The notes: generated by a model from the sequence alone, not told the origin. 64,000 nt of DNA from Isoetes taiwanensis (GCA_021234155.1 JAJEKV010000010.1:15944275-16008274), one strand, 5' to 3'. Shown: positions 20,735 through 32,599, counted from the stretch's first letter. Numbers and translations are program-made.

Positions 20735-21900
20735 GTAATGGAGTTCCATCTAATTCAACCCAATTTGAAAACGGTAGGTTTCACCACTTGAACAATTTGA
20801 TAAGGGCCAAGCCATGAAACTTTAGCTTAGGAAAATTTTTGTACCGAGAATCATAAAGAAGAACCAAATCTCCTTCTTTGAATGTTTTTGTCTTAAGTCT
20901 TTTGTCATGCAAGGATTTTCGCGCAACCGTTGTCCATGAAGAACACGAACATAAGCATCACGCCTAAGTTCATCCAACTGTTCCAATTGATAAACCCTTT
21001 CTTTGAGTGCAAAGCAGGCGGATTATGGGTTGTAGCCAGTTGAAAACGGAGAGTTGGGAGAATGTACTCAAAAGGCATGAGAGCTTCTTGACCATAAACC
21101 AATTTGAAAGGAGGTGACCAAAGAGCTATTTTGAAACAAGTATTGTAAGCCCAAAGAACAAGAGGGAAGTTTGTTTTGCCACGGCAGCGGAAGAAGCGCC
21201 ACAAATTTTCTTGAGAATGGTGACCAGAGTTTTGTTGGTGCTTTCAGCCAAACCGTTCCCCTGAGGATAGTAAGGTGTGCTCTTGTGATGATGTATCAGT
21301 AGATAATCCGTCAGCTTCTTGATGGTATGATTGATAAAATGGACACCACGATCAACCTGACCAGCCCGTGGGGCAAATCGAATCGCGTGATGATTTGTTG
21401 ATAGATGACCTTTACCGTGGCCGGGCCGCAGTTGTTGTCGGAAGTGCGCAAGCTTCCGCCCATTTGGTAGCGTGAGTCGGTGAGAACTAGAATGTAGCGG
21501 GCACGGGTGTGCCGCGCAGAGGGTCGATGGGTCCCACAAAATCCATTCCCCATTTGCTGAAGGGAAGTGGCGTGGCGACCGGCATCAAGGGAAGAGCGTC
21601 ACGGGCCGTGGGCCATCCCACACACCCGGCAAGCATCACACGCACGCGTGGGGCGGAGCGCCTTTGAAGAGCATGGGCCAAAAATAACCAAAGAAGAAGG
21701 ATTTTGGCGCGTGGTCGTGGTGTCACCATGAAAATGACCACCACCGAGCCCTTCATGGGCTTCTCGAACAATATCCGGGACCTCATGAGGGAGAACACGG
21801 TACCGAAGGATGGTATCCTTACCCTTTTTGTAAAGATGGCCCGCAACCATGGTGTAGTCCACGGACCTCGCGGAGAAATTGATGTCGGCGGGATTGGCGC
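20735..21900 (-). pseudogene. Element D integrase (frameshifted)
   Basis: Spread over three frames on the minus strand: zinc domain with HEVPDIVREAHEGLGGGHFHG and CDACRVCG (about 21830-21600), first Asp in GMDFVGPIDP (about 21550-21520), then HHKSTPYYPQGNGLAEST with the catalytic Glu (about 21296-21240), then FKLVYGQEALMPFEY (about 21117-21070) and GLAPYQIVQVVKPTVFKLG near 20815-20755. No chromodomain is seen. Frameshifts near 21520 and 21180 break the protein. Confidence 0.75.
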
Positions 21901-22290
21901 TTGGTCGGAGAGAGCGTGGCCCTTCGGTGGAAGAGCGCTGCGTGAGGAGATACTGCTGAAAGTCATGGAACCAATGAGGTGTTGCCGTGACCAGAAAGAG
22001 TTGAGCGTCAGGAAAGGCGTCTGAGACTCCAGTGGAGGGATCATCTGTGTGGATGCGTGAAAGATAATCCGGGACAACATGAGATTTGCCTGCCTTGTGA
22101 ACAATTTCAAAAGGTGCAAATTCTTGCAGAAGGAGGACCCAACGAGCAATGCGGCCCGTGGGCGTGGATTTGTTGATCAAATAAAGAAGTGCCTGGTGGT
22201 CAACAAAGAATTTGATCTGACTGCCCAAAAGATAGTGACGGAAGCGTTGGACGCAGAAAATTAAACCCAAGGCCATCATTTCAAAAGAAC
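21900..22290 (-). pseudogene. Element D RNase H, C-terminal part
   Basis: Minus-strand frame 22279-21599 starts in the RNase H: FRHYLLGSQIKFFVDHQALLYLINK carries the D-H-x-A-L block (shown split: FRHYLLG, then FVDHQALLYL), followed by GRIARWVLLLQEFAPFEI and HVVPDYLSR. The reverse transcriptase that should precede it is missing; unrelated AT-rich DNA starts at about 22290. Confidence 0.75.
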
Positions 22291-22695
22291 TATTATTGCC
22301 TTTTAAAATAAAGGATTCAATGTATTATAAAAAAATAGTGGTTTTAGCTCTAAGAATTTGTGCAATTCATGGTGGTCTATAATTACTATTTGTTGTTTTT
22401 GTGTTCTGGTGATGGGGCTTTGTCCTCATTTTGGGCAGTTTATGCAGCATCATTTGAAACCTGATGTTCGTCATTTTTTGTTTTTTATTACACAAATATA
22501 AGTTGCATATTCTAATGTATTGCATACCATTCATAACCCATAAACCTCATGGAAGGTTTATAGTCTCAAGCACAGTCCTTGTGAAAATATGACATGTTAT
22601 GCCATCCTGGAATAAGCAAAAGGATCTTTAGACGGCAACTATAAAAAAATAAAATAAAATAAAACAAAATAACAAATATGATTTATGGTGTCGAT
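22291..22695. other. Non-coding junction beside truncated element D
   Basis: AT-rich DNA with no recognised gene. An A-rich AAATAAAAT run lies at about 22645-22672. Confidence 0.4.
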
Positions 22696-22699
22696 TAAT

Positions 22700-23360
22700 A
22701 TTCACTTTGGCCACCCCTGTCTCTACTGGATCCTGATGCAGTATCAGACTCAAGAAAATAGCATTCGTCAGACCTTAATGCTAACCTGCAATATTGTTGA
22801 ATCGGAGCATGCAAGGCTTGTGTCAAGTTGCACATTCCCCTTCTCAAAATAACGTGCGTTAATCTATGCATAATGCCATGCAACAAAAGCAAACAGAGTA
22901 CTGAAATTTCAAGCTAAACTAAGAACTTGTACCTTGATGTGACCAGTCAAATCTACTGTTTGGAGCTCTTCACTAATCTTCAAAACTAGATTGCCACATT
23001 CTTAAAATGCACCAATTCTACAATGAATGGACTGAGCACTTCTCGCTTCAACCATTATGTCTTGGCCTGTCACATTCAGGACTGTTTGAACCAAAGGTTT
23101 CTAAATTAAACCAAGATTGCTGCTCATGTATCTCAAAAACAATGATATACAAGACATAATTATATAACCAAATTACCTACCTTTTGAGCCCATGTAAATA
23201 AAACGATAATCAGAGTAGTCATCTTTGTTATGAGGAGTTTGCTCCAGAGAATTGGGCTTGGACTGGTCAAAAAACAAGCAAAGCCAGTCATCTGAAAAGA
23301 ATTTTGGTGTTGAGTGTGCCTCATAATGTCAATAATCCAGAAACCAAACAAAAACCAATA
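22700..23360 (-). pseudogene. F-actin capping protein alpha subunit-like gene remnant
   Basis: Two adjoining minus-strand exon-like blocks with good splice sites are visible. The upstream one ends SEELQTVDLTGHIK followed by GTACAAG (about 22930). A 70-base intron ending TGCATAG leads to INARYFEKGNVQLDTS and STILQ, ending CAG/GTTAGC (about 22785). The HYFEEGNVQLDTKH-like strand is a hallmark of plant capping protein alpha, which caps actin filament barbed ends with a beta subunit. An in-frame TAA before ECGNL and absence of further exons point to a pseudogene. A third exon-like block upstream (about 23310-23190, DDWLCLFFDQSK, donor AAAG/GTAGGT) is on the same strand but I cannot place it in this family. 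Confidence 0.5.
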
Positions 23361-23399
23361 TGTTACACTGAAATCCCAGAGTCCATGTGTTCAGCTGGA

Positions 23400-24249
23400 T
23401 CCTAGTCTAAGAGGAGCTCAAGATTTAAGGAGGAGTTAGTGATGCAAATGGGTACCATCACCTTCATAAAATGTCAATATTTTAAAATAGCAATTTTAAT
23501 TGAATGTAAAAACATGACTTTCAAGCATGATTTAAGCCACTTCACCCTCTGGCCATGGAGGGCAACCCTCCGTGCGCAGCACCTTGTTTCTTTAGCAATA
23601 AATCTGACAATCTTAAAGAGTGTGAAGTTCTTGCTCTAGCTTAACCTTGGAAATAAATCTATTGAACAAATAGTAAGGCCAACAAAGAAAAATCTGATTT
23701 CAACCACTCGAGAAATACAACTATGAAGGTTTAAATGCTACAAAGAAAAATAAGATTTCAACCACTCGAGAAATATGACTATGAAGGTTCAAATGCTTTA
23801 TCCCAAAATAGATGCCGATGATGTTTTATTTTGATGTGCATGTGTAATGGGATTGTAGATCATAGCATATATGAATGCTAGAAAAATAATGGTATTTTTA
23901 TATGTTTTGAAACTTATTTTGTAGCGCAATGTCTTTAATAAATCAAAAGACTAAATGAAAAAGGGGAGGGTTTCGAGTTTTTGCTAAAGACAAAGATGAA
24001 GACCATGGCTCTAATGGTTGCATCGTGGATACAATAAAACTTTACAATGTTTCAGAGCAGATAGCAGATGCAGAAATAAAATGAGTTGTGATCACAATAG
24101 AACTTTACAATGTTGCTAGAGTAGAACATGAGGTAATCTGGGGCTAAGGCATGACCTACAAGTTATGTGATTGTAGTGAAATCTATGAATTTCTTGTTAA
24201 AAAAGATGTGTAAAGCTATGTATTTCAAACAATATGAAGTGGTAGTTAC
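23400..24249. repeat. Segmental duplication flanking the PP2-B relic
   Basis: About 23570-24480 resembles 46890-47730: both carry GTGAAGTTCTTGCTCTAGC, AACCACTCGAGAAATA and repeated AACTTTACAATGTTG units, then a PP2-B exon 2 relic. There is no coding gene of its own. A shorter local duplication (ATTTCAACCACTCGAGAAATA) occurs at about 23697 and 23756. Confidence 0.6.
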
Positions 24250-24370
24250 CTGGATTGCGGATCCGAATGCCACTCACAATAACGATAAATGTCATCCATC
24301 TGTACTATATCAAAGAGTTTGGAAATATCATATAGCACATATCTCTAGGTGCACAATCCAGCCAGAATAT
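24250..24370 (-). pseudogene. PP2-B F-box gene relic, exon 2 only
   Basis: This 121-base block matches exon 2 of the intact gene at 44831-44952, keeping the donor-side AG/GTAACT and acceptor-side flank. It is one base shorter, so the reading frame is lost after GMCYMIF. Exon 1 is absent: similarity ends at about 24460 where the intact gene has its exon 1 donor. Confidence 0.7.
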
Positions 24371-24499
24371 CGACATCAAAGCAATTGGATCGGACACATT
24401 TTTTTGTGGCTTTAGGGTTTAGGGACCCTAACCCTAAAATCAAGGACAATTACCTTTCCAGACTAAGAAAGAGCAAGTTGCATGATGTACAATGAGTTG

Positions 24500-24920
24500 T
24501 AGACCATTTAAAATCAATTGAACACGTAAAGTTAAGTGCACAATGCACTTGTTAAGACCACAAATCTTATGTTCTTGGCACCAGTAATCTGAACATGGCA
24601 TGAGAGAGTAGCTTTACCTGCAATGTAGAAGCATTAAGGATAGCACCTAGAGATGGAATTAAAGGATGCATGGATGTTTGAGCATGAAGAAGCACGGTCT
24701 GAACTTAAGCAAATCCAAATCTTGGAGTATTTGTTGATGACATCCATCCATCATATTTACCAGAATGGTCAAGCAGTAGTTTTTGGAGTAGCCTATGTTC
24801 CCCTGCACATGTGCTAGAATTGTAATTATAAAAAAGATGTCCAACTGTTTTGAAATACATGAAGGATTGTAATCATCAAAAATATGCCCACCATTCTGAA
24901 ACACAGAACCCCAAAAATGC
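24500..24920. other. Non-coding, nothing recognised
   Basis: No supported gene or RNA is visible; short frames are without family motifs. Confidence 0.3.
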
Positions 24921-25082
24921 CATCGATCCGAGCCATCGGATCGGTATTCTCGAATGGGCGAGCATGCATCCCTTGCATGCATTTTCTGGGGCTCTGGTTC
25001 ATTTGGGGACCGCTATTTCTTGCAGATTCTTGATCGACTTCTCATCGGCATTTTCTTCTCTCTCAGCAGTTCCCTTGACTCT
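24921..25082. repeat. Palindrome-bearing dispersed repeat R, copy 1
   Basis: It opens with CGATCCGAGCCATCGGATCG (24924-24943), an 8-bp inverted repeat around GCCA, followed by TTCTCGAATGGGCGAGCATGC, a GCATGCA palindrome pair and TCGACTTCTCATCGGC. It ends near AGCAGTTCCCTTGACTC. Copies lie at 25292-25475 and 48832-49000. Confidence 0.8.
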
Positions 25083-25291
25083 CTTTTTTTTTATACCAGG
25101 CAAGGGAGGAGCTTCTCCCTACTTGGTTTGACAGTTTGGCGTGTTTTTCCATGTTGGGATATGTTCTTCCCCGATCTTGTCCCTTATGTGGCCATCTTTC
25201 AACCTTCGACCTCGATCCCATTTTGATAAGGAAGTTGTATTTTTGTCGGGAGCTTTTGTCTGTTTTCATGCGAGCCCTTATTTGAGAATGT

Positions 25292-25475
25292 CATTGATCC
25301 GAGCCATCGGATCGGTATTCTCGAATGGGCGAGCATACATCTCTTGCATGCATGCATGCATTGCACGCATTTTTCTGGGGCTCTGGTTCGTTTGGGGATC
25401 GCTATTTCTTGCAGGTAATTGATCGACTTCTCATCGGCGTTTTCTTCTCTCTCAACAGTTCCCTTGACTCCCACC
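25292..25475. repeat. Dispersed repeat R, copy 2 with TGCA expansion
   Basis: It is the same unit as 24921-25082; the internal palindrome is enlarged to a run of TGCA units (about 25343-25362). The truncated element B starts within ten bases of its end. Confidence 0.8.
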
Positions 25476-26660
25476 CACCTTCCCTTATAAGGTCACAGTC
25501 TATACAAATCATCAAAATCTAGAATCAGCCTGCTCGAGTGCTCAACCGTCGTCAGGCCCGGTGGCATACTCAAGTATTATCCCGTATTGATTTCGTGATC
25601 AAGTACCATCCTGGATCCCTCCAAGGGAAGCCTGCCTTGTCTTGATGCTCTTACTTGCGCCCAAGCTAGGTGATCTTGCATTTGATCAGCAATCACAGGT
25701 TATTCTAGGGCCTGATCGGTTCCAGCTTATGACCTTCACTTTGTTCGAGAGGCCTCATGATACGGCCTTGTTGGAGTCTGTTCGAGCATCCCTATCTCCG
25801 ATCCATTGGCTCAAGATGTATTCTCACACCTTGTCTCTGCATCATCTTCTCAGCAAATGCGATCAGACTATGATCGTTTTGAGGTTCGAGATGGACTCAT
25901 GTTTCGTGATGGGTTTCTGTATGTGCCAGATGGTGCTTCTAGGCTTTGGGTCCTCCAGGCTTTCCATGATTCACCTATGGCCGGATACTTTGGAGTAGCC
26001 AAGGCTCTTGAACTTATTAGTCGAGAGTATTGGTGGCCTGGGCTTCGTCGCTCTGTCAAAGCTTTTATTCGATCCTATGACATCTGTTGTCGAGAGAAGG
26101 TTCCAAGGCATCTTTATCCTGCCAGTACTAGATAGACCTTGGAAGAGCATTTCTATAGACTTTATTCCGGAGCTGCCAGCCTCTTGGGGTTATGATGCCA
26201 TCATGGTTGTTGTTGATGGTTTCTTTAAGATGGCTCATTTTATTCCCTACAACATCAACATCACCAGTGAGGGAACAACAGATCTTCTTCGTCGTGAAGT
26301 AGTCAGACTTCACGGCTTGCCTGATACGATACTATCGTTAGTGATCGTGGACCGCAGTTCGCCGCAGGTTTTTGGAAGTGGCTTTTGGAGTTATTGCATA
26401 TCGACCGATCACTGACATCTGGTCATCATTCAGAAAGTAATGGGCAGGCAGAGCGCATTAATCAGACTCTGGAGCAATATCTAAGGTGCTTTATCAGTTA
26501 TCAGCAGAATGATTGGGTCAATTATCTTCCACTAGCTAAGTTTGCCTATAATAACTCAGTGCAAGCTTCCACTGGCCAGACTCCATTCTTTCTGAACTCT
26601 GATCAGCATCCTCGTTGGTCCTTTAGTGTCGCTGGTGGTGACTCCGTCAATCCTAATGCC

Positions 26661-26855
26661 GAGTCTCGACTTGGGAAACTCGAAGCTCTTCAATCGGATC
26701 TTCAACGTTATCTTCACCGAGCACAGGAATGCGATCGGCATTATGCTGATTTGCATCGGCAGGAAGCTTCTAGATTTCACGTTGGTGACCTTGTCTGCCT
26801 TCTTCATAGGGACCTCACTATCTCATGTCCTTGCAACAAGCTTGACTATCATCGC
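26661..26855 (+). repeat. 789-bp tandem repeat, copy 1 (first part)
   Basis: It starts GAGTCTCGACTTGGG and equals the start of copies 2 (38526) and 3 (39315). Its remainder lies at 37932-38525 beyond element C; 195 plus 594 bases gives exactly 789. Confidence 0.9.
26851..26855. other. Target-site duplication of element C, left (ATCGC)
   Basis: ATCGC precedes the LTR terminus TGTGACG and recurs directly after the right LTR at 37927-37931; uninterrupted copies of the target (38718 region) show a single ATCGC. Confidence 0.9.
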
Positions 26856-28512
26856 TGTGACGCTCCCTGCTAAACATACGGCGCCCGGCCGTACACTCGG
26901 CAGGAAATCCCCCGTCCGGCTCAACAACCGCACAGGCCCTCCGTCTATCCCGCACTATGGAACTCCCGTAGTGCGGAAAGGGGACACGAAGGTGTCTTGC
27001 GCGCCCTTCCCCTATGGGCTCCTATCACAGCGGAAGCATAAACAACGTCAGAACTAGCAATAACAATACGACATACTACCTCGAAGGGTAGTCTATCACA
27101 TATCCATATGAGCAAAGAAGATAATCATAAACCATAAAACATGAGAGCTCCTACCCATGGCTCCGACTCATAAGGAGGTAGACTGACTGGATAGGTCTCA
27201 AGATAGAGCAGACCGAATCATAACAATGGCGAGGGCTGGCATAAGACAATGGCTAGGGTTGACCACTCCATCCGCCCCCCACGTGCATACTTTGCAGATG
27301 GGCTAAATCAGGCTCTGGCATGACTCTAGCCTTCCGGAGACGCAATCCCATGGCATCACCCATCGGGACTACTCCGGTGTTGCATCTCCCTGGTCCGATG
27401 AGGCAGAAGGGGTTGCATCTCCCCCTTCCGTGGTCTAGAGGTTAAGGTAGGCGCTAGAGAATCGTGCGGGGCGACACGCGACCCATTCGCACCGACTTAA
27501 CCCCCAAAACGAGAGCCAAGCCAACACTTGCAGCTCTCTCGAGGCAGAGGCGACACCATTGCCCGGGAGGTGTCGGGACCCATGCTCGCCCACACGCTAA
27601 GTGACCCACCATAAGCCCAGCCCACTATGGGATCCCCCGAAGCCCCCCACTCGGGCAGGATCCTCCCTCCACATTCCCTCTAGCCCCCGTTATGTGGTGC
27701 TGAGTCATATCATAGCCTCGATAGCACGGTGGGCTCCTATGCACAAGCCGCAACTAATAGGAACTAAGGGATCTACTCTAGGAGCATACTACATATGGCC
27801 CTAGGTCTCTACCCCCTTCCCAATACAAGAGGAGCAAACATGATCAACCATCATCACATAATCATCATATCATGAGAATAATCATAAGAAGAACATCTTA
27901 ACCTAATCATACAACCTAACTAAGGGTTAGGGTTCATTGATTAGGGTTCAAGATGTTGAATATGGGTTCTAGGATGGCTCTACTCTAGAGATACAAGATA
28001 CTAGCACATACGGAATGCTAATTCCGGATGAGCTATCACAACTACTACCCTACATACCTGCTCGATGCTCTCCCTCCGCATCCGGTGTGCCTCCATGGTC
28101 TTCGACTCACGCGGATGCTGCTCTTGCTCCAAGAAGCGAGTCTACCCTACTGGGGCTCTTGCACCCGCCTATGCCACAAGAAAGCGATGTTCAAACGGGT
28201 TTCAAGAAAGTAGGTGAGTGCCGGGTGCTAGGGCTGGAAAGAGGCCTAGGGTTAGGGTTCCAGCCTATATAAGTTAGGTCCACCTAGGATGCCACGTGGC
28301 ACCAATCGGGTGAGTCTCGTGTGGCGGTTGCCCAATAGGTTAAGGCCACGTGGAAAATGGTCTTAACCTAAGGTTGGCTAAGTTATATGAATAACTTAGT
28401 CATGCCCCCTAGTGCCACAATCTATGGTATACAAGGCTATGAAGATAGACTTGTATAGTGTGAGTCGAGGAATATACTATATTCATAGCGTATATTCCCC
28501 TGGAACGTCACA
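26856..28512 (-). repeat. Element C 3' LTR (1657 bp)
   Basis: It matches 36281-37926 throughout. Differences cluster in GC-rich segments (26865-26915, 27280-27300, 27430-27500, 28060-28240). Open frames on either strand within it, such as 27601-27804, are chance. Confidence 0.95.
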
Positions 28513-28528
28513 TTCTCCCCCCCTTAGG
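28513..28528 (-). promoter_or_regulatory. Polypurine tract of element C
   Basis: On the minus strand CCTAAGGGGGGGAGAA directly precedes the LTR start TGTGACG, as expected for a plus-strand primer. Confidence 0.85.
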
Positions 28529-29384
28529 ACAATGCTGTCCTCAGCATTGCGCTAAGGTGACTAACCTACCTTATGCCTGCAAAACAACATAACATACTCT
28601 TTAATTCAATTTAAACGGTCAACTTCCTATTAAAAGTTAATTGTCAAAATTTAGGCTATATTTGTACTTATACAAAATTATACAACCTTAACAAGTTACT
28701 TCTTATAATAATTAGGAATTATTATATAAGAGTTATTAGGGTTCATAATCTAAATTATGGCTCCCCTATCCTCTCGAATGTCGCCCCTCCTCGATGCCCA
28801 CCTCTAACTTGCTCCTCGCACAAGGAGCACATTACATTAGTTTAATTAATAAATTTGTGGTTTTAGGGGACCACCCCCTTACCTACCTCCTTGAGCGAAC
28901 TACTAGCTCAAGGTTACCCTACTACCTTGCACTCGATCATGGCCCCATAAGGATTTGAGCTTAAGGACCATTTAAGATGATCCTATCATCGCCCATGATC
29001 AAGTGCTACCTTGTACACGATCCCCCGGATCGAAAGTACACCCCAAAGGCATCATGCCCCAAGGGTTTTAAGCTAGGGAACGCGTCTCACGATCCCATCA
29101 TCGCAAGCATGATCACTTTCACCTTCAAGATGACCCTCCTACGGCGGTGTGTGCCCCCGCGATCGCTGCATAGAGAGCATCCGTCGATGTCTCATCATCG
29201 CCCACCATGCCTCATTCCTCACACCACATGACCCTAATGGTCATGCGCACCTCTTAGTGCGTGTTGGCCTAGAGAATGCCTTAAAGGCGTATCCCATCAT
29301 CGCCCACACGTTCCAAGATTCTGGCACATGCACTCTACTAACTAGAATACATGAGCCAGAACTTAAGGCTAACTAAGAAACATA
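28529..29384. other. Element C 3' non-coding spacer
   Basis: Between the decayed integrase and the purine tract; no protein recognised. It holds several degenerate CCCATCATCGC-type units at about 28980-29310. Confidence 0.4.
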
Positions 29385-30601
29385 CTAAGCTAATCTCCTG
29401 GCAAGTCGACGTGGATTAGTGCTTGGGAGACGACTTCGCCCATCAAACTCGTTCATAAACTCGGGTATTGCTTCTCCAAATCCCCGCTTCAATACACATG
29501 TCGCGTCTTCCTTCCGGGCAAGTGCTTCCACTTGACCAAATCTTTGGAGGAATTGAGACCACCTAGTCCTCTTGAATGACTTATCAAGAAGGAACTCAGA
29601 GACTATTTCAACTTGATCCTCCGTCATTTCCAACAAAGTTGGAGTATCCAAAACCTCCTCAGGGTTAGGATCGTGCCTTTTCAATAAACTCACATGGAAG
29701 ACCTTAAGGTGGCCAAGAGATCCCACTTGTAGGCTTGAGAGCCCACTCTTCTCCAAGATCGTGAACGGACCGGCCCACCTAGGGGCGAGCTTCTTACAAT
29801 TGCCGATGCGAAGCTTCCCTTGCTTAACCTTTACTTGAGCCAACTTTATCTGCCACAACAAAACAACTCCCAAGGAGTTTTACCTCTATCCGCTTGACTC
29901 TTCAGATATGCCCATGCTGTTGAAGATACTCCCACACTTCTACCAAAAGCTACCGCATATATGCTGTCGTTGTTGAGAAACTTCCACCTTGTTGAGAAAC
30001 TTCCACCTTGGGCACTAAATTATGCCACATAACTAGGGTCAAGCATTGATAACATCTTCGATGACTCTTGCTTCATATTATTGTACGTAATTGACCAGGT
30101 GGATGTACTCGGCCCATTTGGATTACTTGTTCCAATCATAGTTTCTCAACGTGCTCTCCAAATTTGTGTTGGTGCGGTCCCTTTGCCGATTTGACTGCAA
30201 ATGATAAGCAAAACTCATCAACAAGTTGGTGCAGCTCGTGTTGAAGAAGTCTTGCTAAACGTCGCTAAAGAACTTCGGATCTCTTTTGGTGATGATCGAC
30301 CTGTGCCTTCCATGCAGCCTAAAAGAACTCTTATTTAGACCACACGGCTAGGTCCAAGGCGGTGTCTATGGTGTGGCATGGCAAGTATGTGCGCTTTTGA
30401 TAAACTATATACCACAACCATCAAGGCTTCAAAGCTTCTTGTTGTCCTTGGAAGGCCCGCTATGAAAACCATGCTGAAGACTTCCCACTTGGCGTCTGGC
30501 ACCGCCCAAGGTTCCAAAACTCCTGGAATTCGAAGTTGTTCCGCCCTTGCCTGCTGGCTCCACTGGCATTCTTGGATATGTCTGATTATCTGTTTCTTCA
30601 T
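29385..30601 (-). pseudogene. Element C integrase fragments
   Basis: 29385-29873 (minus) carries WAGPFTILEKSG and HVSLLKRHDPNPEE, the GPY/F-type end followed by a chromodomain-like tail (EIVSEFLLDKSFKRTR). 30335-30601 carries WEVFSMVFIAGLP and VVVYSLSKAHILA, the first core-domain block with the catalytic Asp lost (usual form is xxDFIxGLP and VVVDRLSK, here Met-Val-Phe and Val-Tyr). About 450 bases between them are non-coding. It cannot encode active integrase. Confidence 0.7.
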
Positions 30602-30857
30602 GTCCGGCCAGAAGTAGCTACTTCTAATATTGAAGTAGGCCTTTATAAATTGTGCATGGCCGGAAATAGGGCTTATTATGCGTGTCCTGAAAAATTTTTC
30701 TTACTCCCTATGCTTTGAATATAATTGTTCTTTGATATTAAAGATTACCTTCCTTTTTAAAATATTTGAAGGTTTCTCTTTCTTAATCCGTTCTTGCATT
30801 CTTGTAAGGACTAGCCCATCATGTGCTTGAACTCCATGTTGGGGAAGATGGCTTCTT

Positions 30858-31498
30858 CTATCTTCTTGCCGAATTCGCTTGCCGAAGTGGAGATGGCATT
30901 GCAAATTGCTGCTTCAAAAGCTTGCCAATGAGTGGCGACGTCTTAACATCTCCACGGCTGCATGCTCTTCCATTGATTTGCTGTAGGTCACGATGTCGTC
31001 GAAGAGAATTGATGAAGAAATCATCCAAGGAATCTTCGAAGATGTCGTCCTCAAATGCATACGAGTTGGTGGAGCATTCCATAGACTCAAGAGCATCACT
31101 GTGAAGTGATAGTGCCCATACCAAGTTTTGAAGGAGTCTTATAATTATCTTCCCCCCTTCATCCTTATTTGCCGATTGCCCGAAGCTTAAGTCGATTTTG
31201 TAGAAGAATCCACGCTTCTTGGGGCTAATCCATTATGTCGTTGCTTGTTGAGCTGCCCATGGTTGATATACACCTTTAAACTTCCATCTTGGCGAAAAGG
31301 ATCCCCACTCCTACAACCGCTTCTTGAGCTCGCTAGCTCGGAAGAAGTCTTGATTCTATAAAGAGCCTTGCGATCGGGCTCGCCTCCCGGTGCAAGAGTG
31401 ATTTCAGACTCTATGCCTCTATAGAGCAAAAAGCTCTCAAATTTCACCGGAGATATATCATGGGACTTCTTGATTAACTTAGAAATTGCCCAAGGCAA
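30858..31498 (-). pseudogene. Element C reverse transcriptase fragments
   Basis: 31498-31187 shows SEITLAPGGEPDRKALYR and KQ-like DGSLKVYINHGQLNKQ, the RT start and first palm block (usual DGSLRMCIDYRALNK). 31055-30980 shows FINSL/FFDDIVTYSKSMEEHA in alternative frames, matching the YIDDILVYS palm block. The intervening palm sequence is deleted. Confidence 0.65.
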
Positions 31499-32599
31499 AT
31501 TTTTTCAAGTAGCATCTTCCTTCTTACTATTGCGATTGGAATTCGACAACTTGTAGCTTGTGTATGACCTCATTCCTCATGATGCACTTAAGTAATTGCT
31601 TTTTGACATACGTTGCCACGATTGGAATTACTTAACTTAAATTATAAGGTACTTGCCCTTTAGTGCTGGGATAAGTATCTCTTGCTTATAATAATCAATT
31701 ATTGCTTTAGCCAGCCTTAATATTGCATGCTTATTGTGAGGTCATAATTGCTAATGTACATAAGTTGGTGCCGATGCTCTACTTTGCTTCGCTCTAGGTT
31801 GATGTCGAACTTGACTCTTGTTCCGTTGGTCTTTGCTAATTACTTGGCCCTGGCTTAATTACTGGCCTAGATTTAGACTTAAGAGTCTTGCTCTTAAAGA
31901 TGTCCGTCATCTAGGAGGTGCAAAATTACAAGTTAAAGAACTACTTACATAAATCCTATGGCCACAAGTTAGTCGGCATGACATTACTTTTGGGCACACA
32001 TAGAAAACTACATGGTTAGATAATTATTCTTGTTTTAGATCTAATCTATACTCTAGGATCTACCCTTTCTTAATTATTGCCCTCTTGAAATAGCCCCACC
32101 TTTGAGTGGATGCCATCTAAGAAGTTGGCCGGACTTATTAGATTGCTTCCCTTCATTTGGTCGGATTATTCCTTATGCTGCGGAAGTACTCGTCATATAC
32201 ATGGTCGACGGTTATCCTTCTATTGAATCCTTCTTAGCGAGGTGATCAAGCTCACGAAGAGGTTCCAATATGTTGGATATCTGCCAGCAATGTATACAAT
32301 TATTGTACTCCATACATTTTCTTCCCAATACTTGAAGCTTTGCTCCATTCTTGGGTCCATCTTTCTAAAGAAAAAGACGAAAAAAAATCTACTCGAAATT
32401 TCGTCCCCATCCCATCATGGATGCTATCACCCATAATTCTAAGAAACTCAACTATCTGATAGGTCCTCTAGCTTGCTTAAAGCTGGTGTAGTCATTAGTC
32501 GTTGGAGTAGCAAGGCGATGCTCCATAATTTGTTGAAAAGAATCTGGTATCCTTGGAGTTGTTGCATGATCATTCAAGTGCCCTGCTTTCTTTTAATGC

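Larger units (their letters stand above)
16133..22290 (-). mobile_element. Element D: 5'-truncated Ty3/gypsy element with an extra ORF after integrase
   Basis: On the minus strand, RNase H (about 22279) and integrase (about 21900-20735) are followed by a 1-kb spacer, the 943-codon ORF, a purine tract and a putative 3' LTR. The 5' end including gag, protease, most of RT and the 5' LTR is absent; similarity stops near 22290. No target duplication can be tested. I treat it as one element because strand, order and the purine tract directly after the ORF fit a sense-oriented additional ORF between pol and LTR; a composite of two elements cannot be excluded. Confidence 0.65.
25484..26855 (+). pseudogene. 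Element B (chromovirus) RNase H end and integrase, left portion
   Basis: The element begins mid-RNase H at about 25484 (VTVYTNHQNLES, then VLNRRQARW and FVIKYHPGS). The integrase zinc domain follows (FHDSPMAGYFGVAKALELI, REYWWPGLRRSVK), then core blocks WKSISIDFIPELP, a degenerate ILSLVIVDRSSP and TSGHHSESNGQAERINQTLEQY, and AYNNSVQASTGQTPF. Frameshifts occur near 25640, 26130 and 26400. At 26855 it is cut by element C and resumes at 37932. Everything 5' of the RNase H is missing. Confidence 0.8.

Noticed and set aside
24412-24440. TTTAGGGTTTAGGG followed by CCCTAACCCTAAA, telomere-like repeats head to head
   Set aside because: Only two to three units, located in the former intron 1 of a PP2-B relic; the paralogous intron (44995-45020) carries the same text in degenerate form, so it is ordinary intron sequence.
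26880-28300. Short frames and TAACCTA-rich runs in the element C LTR as host genes
   Set aside because: The same text repeats in the other LTR with shifted frames; it is LTR DNA.
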